A stretch of DNA of 10,419 nt from Spongospora subterranea (Eukaryota; Endomyxa; Phytomyxea; Plasmodiophorida; Plasmodiophoridae): assembly GCA_900404475.1 (NCBI GenBank), contig OUQQ01000674.1, forward strand, positions 1-10,419, given 5' to 3'. Positions 8,911 through 10,419 of this stretch are shown one piece after another. A program made the translations under genes and the position numbers. Under the pieces are notes generated by a model. It ran no database searches and was not told the origin of the DNA. It was given only the letters and a program-made list of their open reading frames with translations. Each line of letters opens with the position of its first letter. The stretch's first letter is position 1.

Positions 8911-9517
8911 AAATGGCGATTGAAATGATTGTGTAATACGAAAAAATACAACACCCCTGTTTACATTAAATCAATTATTGTTTGAGTTTTAAACAAGTTA
9001 GAGCAAATGGCTGGTTGATTCACCAGATTGTCTGTTGGCTCCCATTATACACCTGGGTCAAGATTGTGAAAGGAAAGATTCAAATACACGAACCTGGCAA
9101 GTGCAATCGCCAACTCTAATATCCTCACCATGTGCAATGATATAGGTCCTGGCGAGGCCTATTCAATGTGATAAGACAGAATGATGGAAACTTCCTCTTT
9201 TAAGTTCAAATCTGTGAAAAACATAGAGCCTGTCAGAGCTCGGGACGCTGTTTCAACCGATAAGAGAAACAAAAATACAGATCTACAGCATTTGACAAAT
9301 GTCAAATGATGAACAAACGAAAGGCTGTGAAGAATTTAGGGATACAGGGGCATATTGAGCTCATAACCATTTACCTAACGGCTGCAATTCACGGTGCCAA
9401 TTTGATGGCCAGAATCCCCGTAAACACAAAAAGTGGCAACCCAGAACGGGTGAAACGCCCCAGCTTCCTGATGTCTCATTTCTTGTCTCGACATCAATAT
9501 GATAAACAGTATTCTGA
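8911..9517. other. Stretch without a supported gene
   Basis: The first part is AT-rich and probably the 3' flank of gene 2. A plus-strand frame at 9306-9614 (102 codons, containing RVKRPSFLMSHFLSRHQYDKQ) is open but overlaps another, longer open frame and has no recognised family. Near 9092 a frame reads NLASAIANSNILTMCND, loosely like the start of gene 2 exon 2, but no signal-peptide exon was found in front of it. Confidence 0.4.
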
Positions 9518-9979
9518 TGCGAAAGACTTGCTCAACCATTTTGGGATTCCGCTGCCGCATTTCATTCCACTATCCGATTCCCTTCTGGCTCCTCGAATAA
9601 ATTTCTGCTCATAGCCAAAAGCTTCTCCAAAGGGGGTAGGTGCCAATTCACAGACAACCGAATGACGAAACCCATCGACTCCCGCGCCTGTATATGGCCA
9701 TTCGGACCCGGAACGCCCCGACGACACGTCCATTCAGTATCGAATGGGATGATCATCGCCGCTCCCAAAACGTGTTATGCCAGCAACAGTGCCATGAACA
9801 TGCTGCGTCAAATGGAGATTACCTGCAGCGATGATCTAAGCGCGTTTCACATCAATGTGTATACAAGAGTCACAATGGATTTATTTGAATGGCTCGACAA
9901 CCTGATGGCAACAGGTGATGGTGGAACGTGTTTATTCACTAATGAAATCAAACCAGACGTGTTCAGGAACGACAAATAA
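9518..9979 (+). other. Unrecognised 153-codon open frame lacking an early ATG
   Basis: The frame is open from just after a TGA (9515-9517) to a TAA at 9977-9979. The first ATG is only at 9662. It reads like a genuine protein: ERLAQPFWDSAAAFHS, then FPSGSSNKFLLIAKSFSKGG, then five scattered Cys, then TMDLFEWLDNLMATGDGG near the end. AAAG at 9522-9525 could be a splice acceptor, making this an internal or last exon. Its 3' part (from 9745) is the left arm of the inverted repeat, and substitutions between arms leave this frame open in the left copy but not in the right. It may be an exon or a pseudogene of an unknown gene; I saw no upstream exon. Confidence 0.35.
9745..9928 (+). repeat. Left arm of a long imperfect inverted repeat
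   Basis: This arm is the reverse complement of 10132-10335. The inner 145 bp (from CCATGAACATGCTGCGTCAA to GGTGGAACG) match with only scattered substitutions and one short insertion in the right arm. The outer part (TGATCATCGCCGCT and AAAACGTGTTAT) matches with gaps. Arms and loop span about 590 bp. No flanking target-site duplication was evident. Confidence 0.9.
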
Positions 9980-10184
9980 AGAGGAATGTCACGGAGGCGG
10001 CCATTGTTGGATGATCGCCGGCTGCATCTGTAAACGCTTTTGCAATATCGCTTGTCTGAACACATCGTTAAATGATGGTTCACTGACGATTCGGAACGAA
10101 CAATGCGACGCCTTGCAGTATATTCCAGGCGCGTTCCACCATCACCTGTTGCCGTCAGGTTGTCGAGCCATTCTATTTGCATAA
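9915..10184 (+). other. Cysteine-rich open frame across the inverted-repeat loop
   Basis: This is an 89-codon frame from ATG 9915 to TAA 10182-10184. The loop part codes a dense cysteine pattern, CHGGGHCWMIAGCICKRFC followed by NIACLN, then two further Cys, reminiscent of small secreted disulphide-rich peptides. The first residues and the last 17 or so come from the arms. ACCAG at 9953-9957 could be an acceptor that makes the Cys-rich part an exon in this frame. No signal peptide is visible in the frame itself. A plausible but unproven exon; chance is not excluded. Confidence 0.3.
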
Positions 10185-10335
10185 ATCCATTGTGTCTCTT
10201 GTATACATTTTGATGTAAAACGCGCTTAGATCGTCGCTGCAGGTAATCTCCTGTTGACGCAGCATGTTCATGGCAATGTTGTTGCACGTAAATTAGGGAT
10301 AACACGTTTTAGGGTAGCGGCGATGATCAATCCCA
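10132..10335 (-). repeat. Right arm of the long imperfect inverted repeat
   Basis: This arm is the reverse complement of 9745-9928, about 20 bp longer. The extra bases are a 5-bp insertion near 10187 (GCAAATAGAA replacing TTGAA on the complementary strand) and about 12 bp around 10285-10300. These break the frame that stays open in the left arm, so this looks like the more decayed copy. A minus-strand frame at 9847-10305 is open only because it runs through both arms. Confidence 0.9.
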
Positions 10336-10349
10336 TAGTATATTGTGAT

Positions 10350-10419
10350 CGATGGTTGTTAACAGTTGACCTCTCGGTAGAGCGCCTCGATGGTTGTTAA
10401 CAGTTGACCTCTCGGTAGA
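10350..10419. repeat. Tandem 38-bp repeat reaching the right edge
   Basis: Copy 1 is 10350-10387 and copy 2 starts at 10388; the window ends after 32 bp of it. The shared 32 bp are identical, beginning CGATGGTTGTTAACAGTTGA and ending CTCTCGGTAGA. The unit holds the 8-bp palindrome TGTTAACA. The array probably continues outside the window, so it may be a minisatellite or the border of a larger repeat. Confidence 0.85.

Noticed and set aside
9303..9345. Possible third relic of the gene 2 extra module
   Set aside because: About 42 bp resemble the module (near 8397 and 7012), but identity is only moderate and flanks do not align.
9847..10305. 152-codon minus-strand frame across the inverted repeat
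   Set aside because: It reads through both arms, so its start and end are the same sequence in opposite senses; an unlikely real protein.
10368..10390. tRNA-like stretch CTCTCGGTAGAGCG
   Set aside because: It resembles a tRNA D-arm by chance; no anticodon arm, T-arm or acceptor stem could be folded around it within the window.
1..10419. CRISPR array, insertion sequence or bacterial operon
   Set aside because: The repeats found are coding, tandem or inverted rather than spacer-separated, and spliced genes show that the DNA is eukaryotic.

Overview
The window looks like nuclear DNA of a filamentous fungus, most likely a basidiomycete. The best evidence is an 11-exon V-ATPase subunit H gene (VMA13, minus strand). 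Eight of its ten introns are only 46-52 bp, a density and size usual in Basidiomycota (Agaricomycotina especially) and unusual in Pezizomycotina. The two plus-strand genes beside it also carry short GT-AG introns. Base composition is moderate. I cannot name the species, and nothing looks bacterial or organellar.

Layout. 1-1240: sequence with no convincing complete gene; an unidentified frame runs in from the left edge (3-176), and a 35-bp direct duplication lies at 1036-1105. 1245-2724: gene 1, with a TATA-like box, a signal-peptide exon, a 69-bp intron and a long second exon. It encodes a secreted protein of about 444 aa whose second half is 24 nonapeptide repeats with regularly placed Lys-Arg sites. 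2725-3310: spacer. 3311-5199 (minus): VMA13, complete and apparently intact. 5200-6394: spacer with small duplications and one short protein-like frame. 6395-8791: gene 2, again a signal-peptide exon, a 57-bp intron and a long second exon. It encodes a secreted, very lysine-rich 779-aa protein built from four modular repeat units. Just after its stop codon, about 120 bp are recognisably the decayed tail of the fourth unit. 8911-9500: nothing clear. 9518-10335: a long imperfect inverted repeat (arms of about 184 and 204 bp, loop of about 203 bp) overlapping a 153-codon open frame, with a cysteine-rich frame across the loop. 10350-10419: two copies of a 38-bp tandem repeat running off the right edge.

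Interpretation. VMA13 is a housekeeping gene flanked by two effector-like or secreted repeat proteins. These share one architecture: a tiny first exon coding the signal peptide, a phase-2 intron in a Gly codon at its end, an N-terminal region of about 100-130 aa, then charged repeats. Gene 1 is the most interesting candidate, because its repeats could be cut by kexin into several near-identical 18-residue peptides, like fungal repetitive secreted peptide precursors. That role is inferred from the sequence layout. I recognised no homologue of gene 1 or gene 2.
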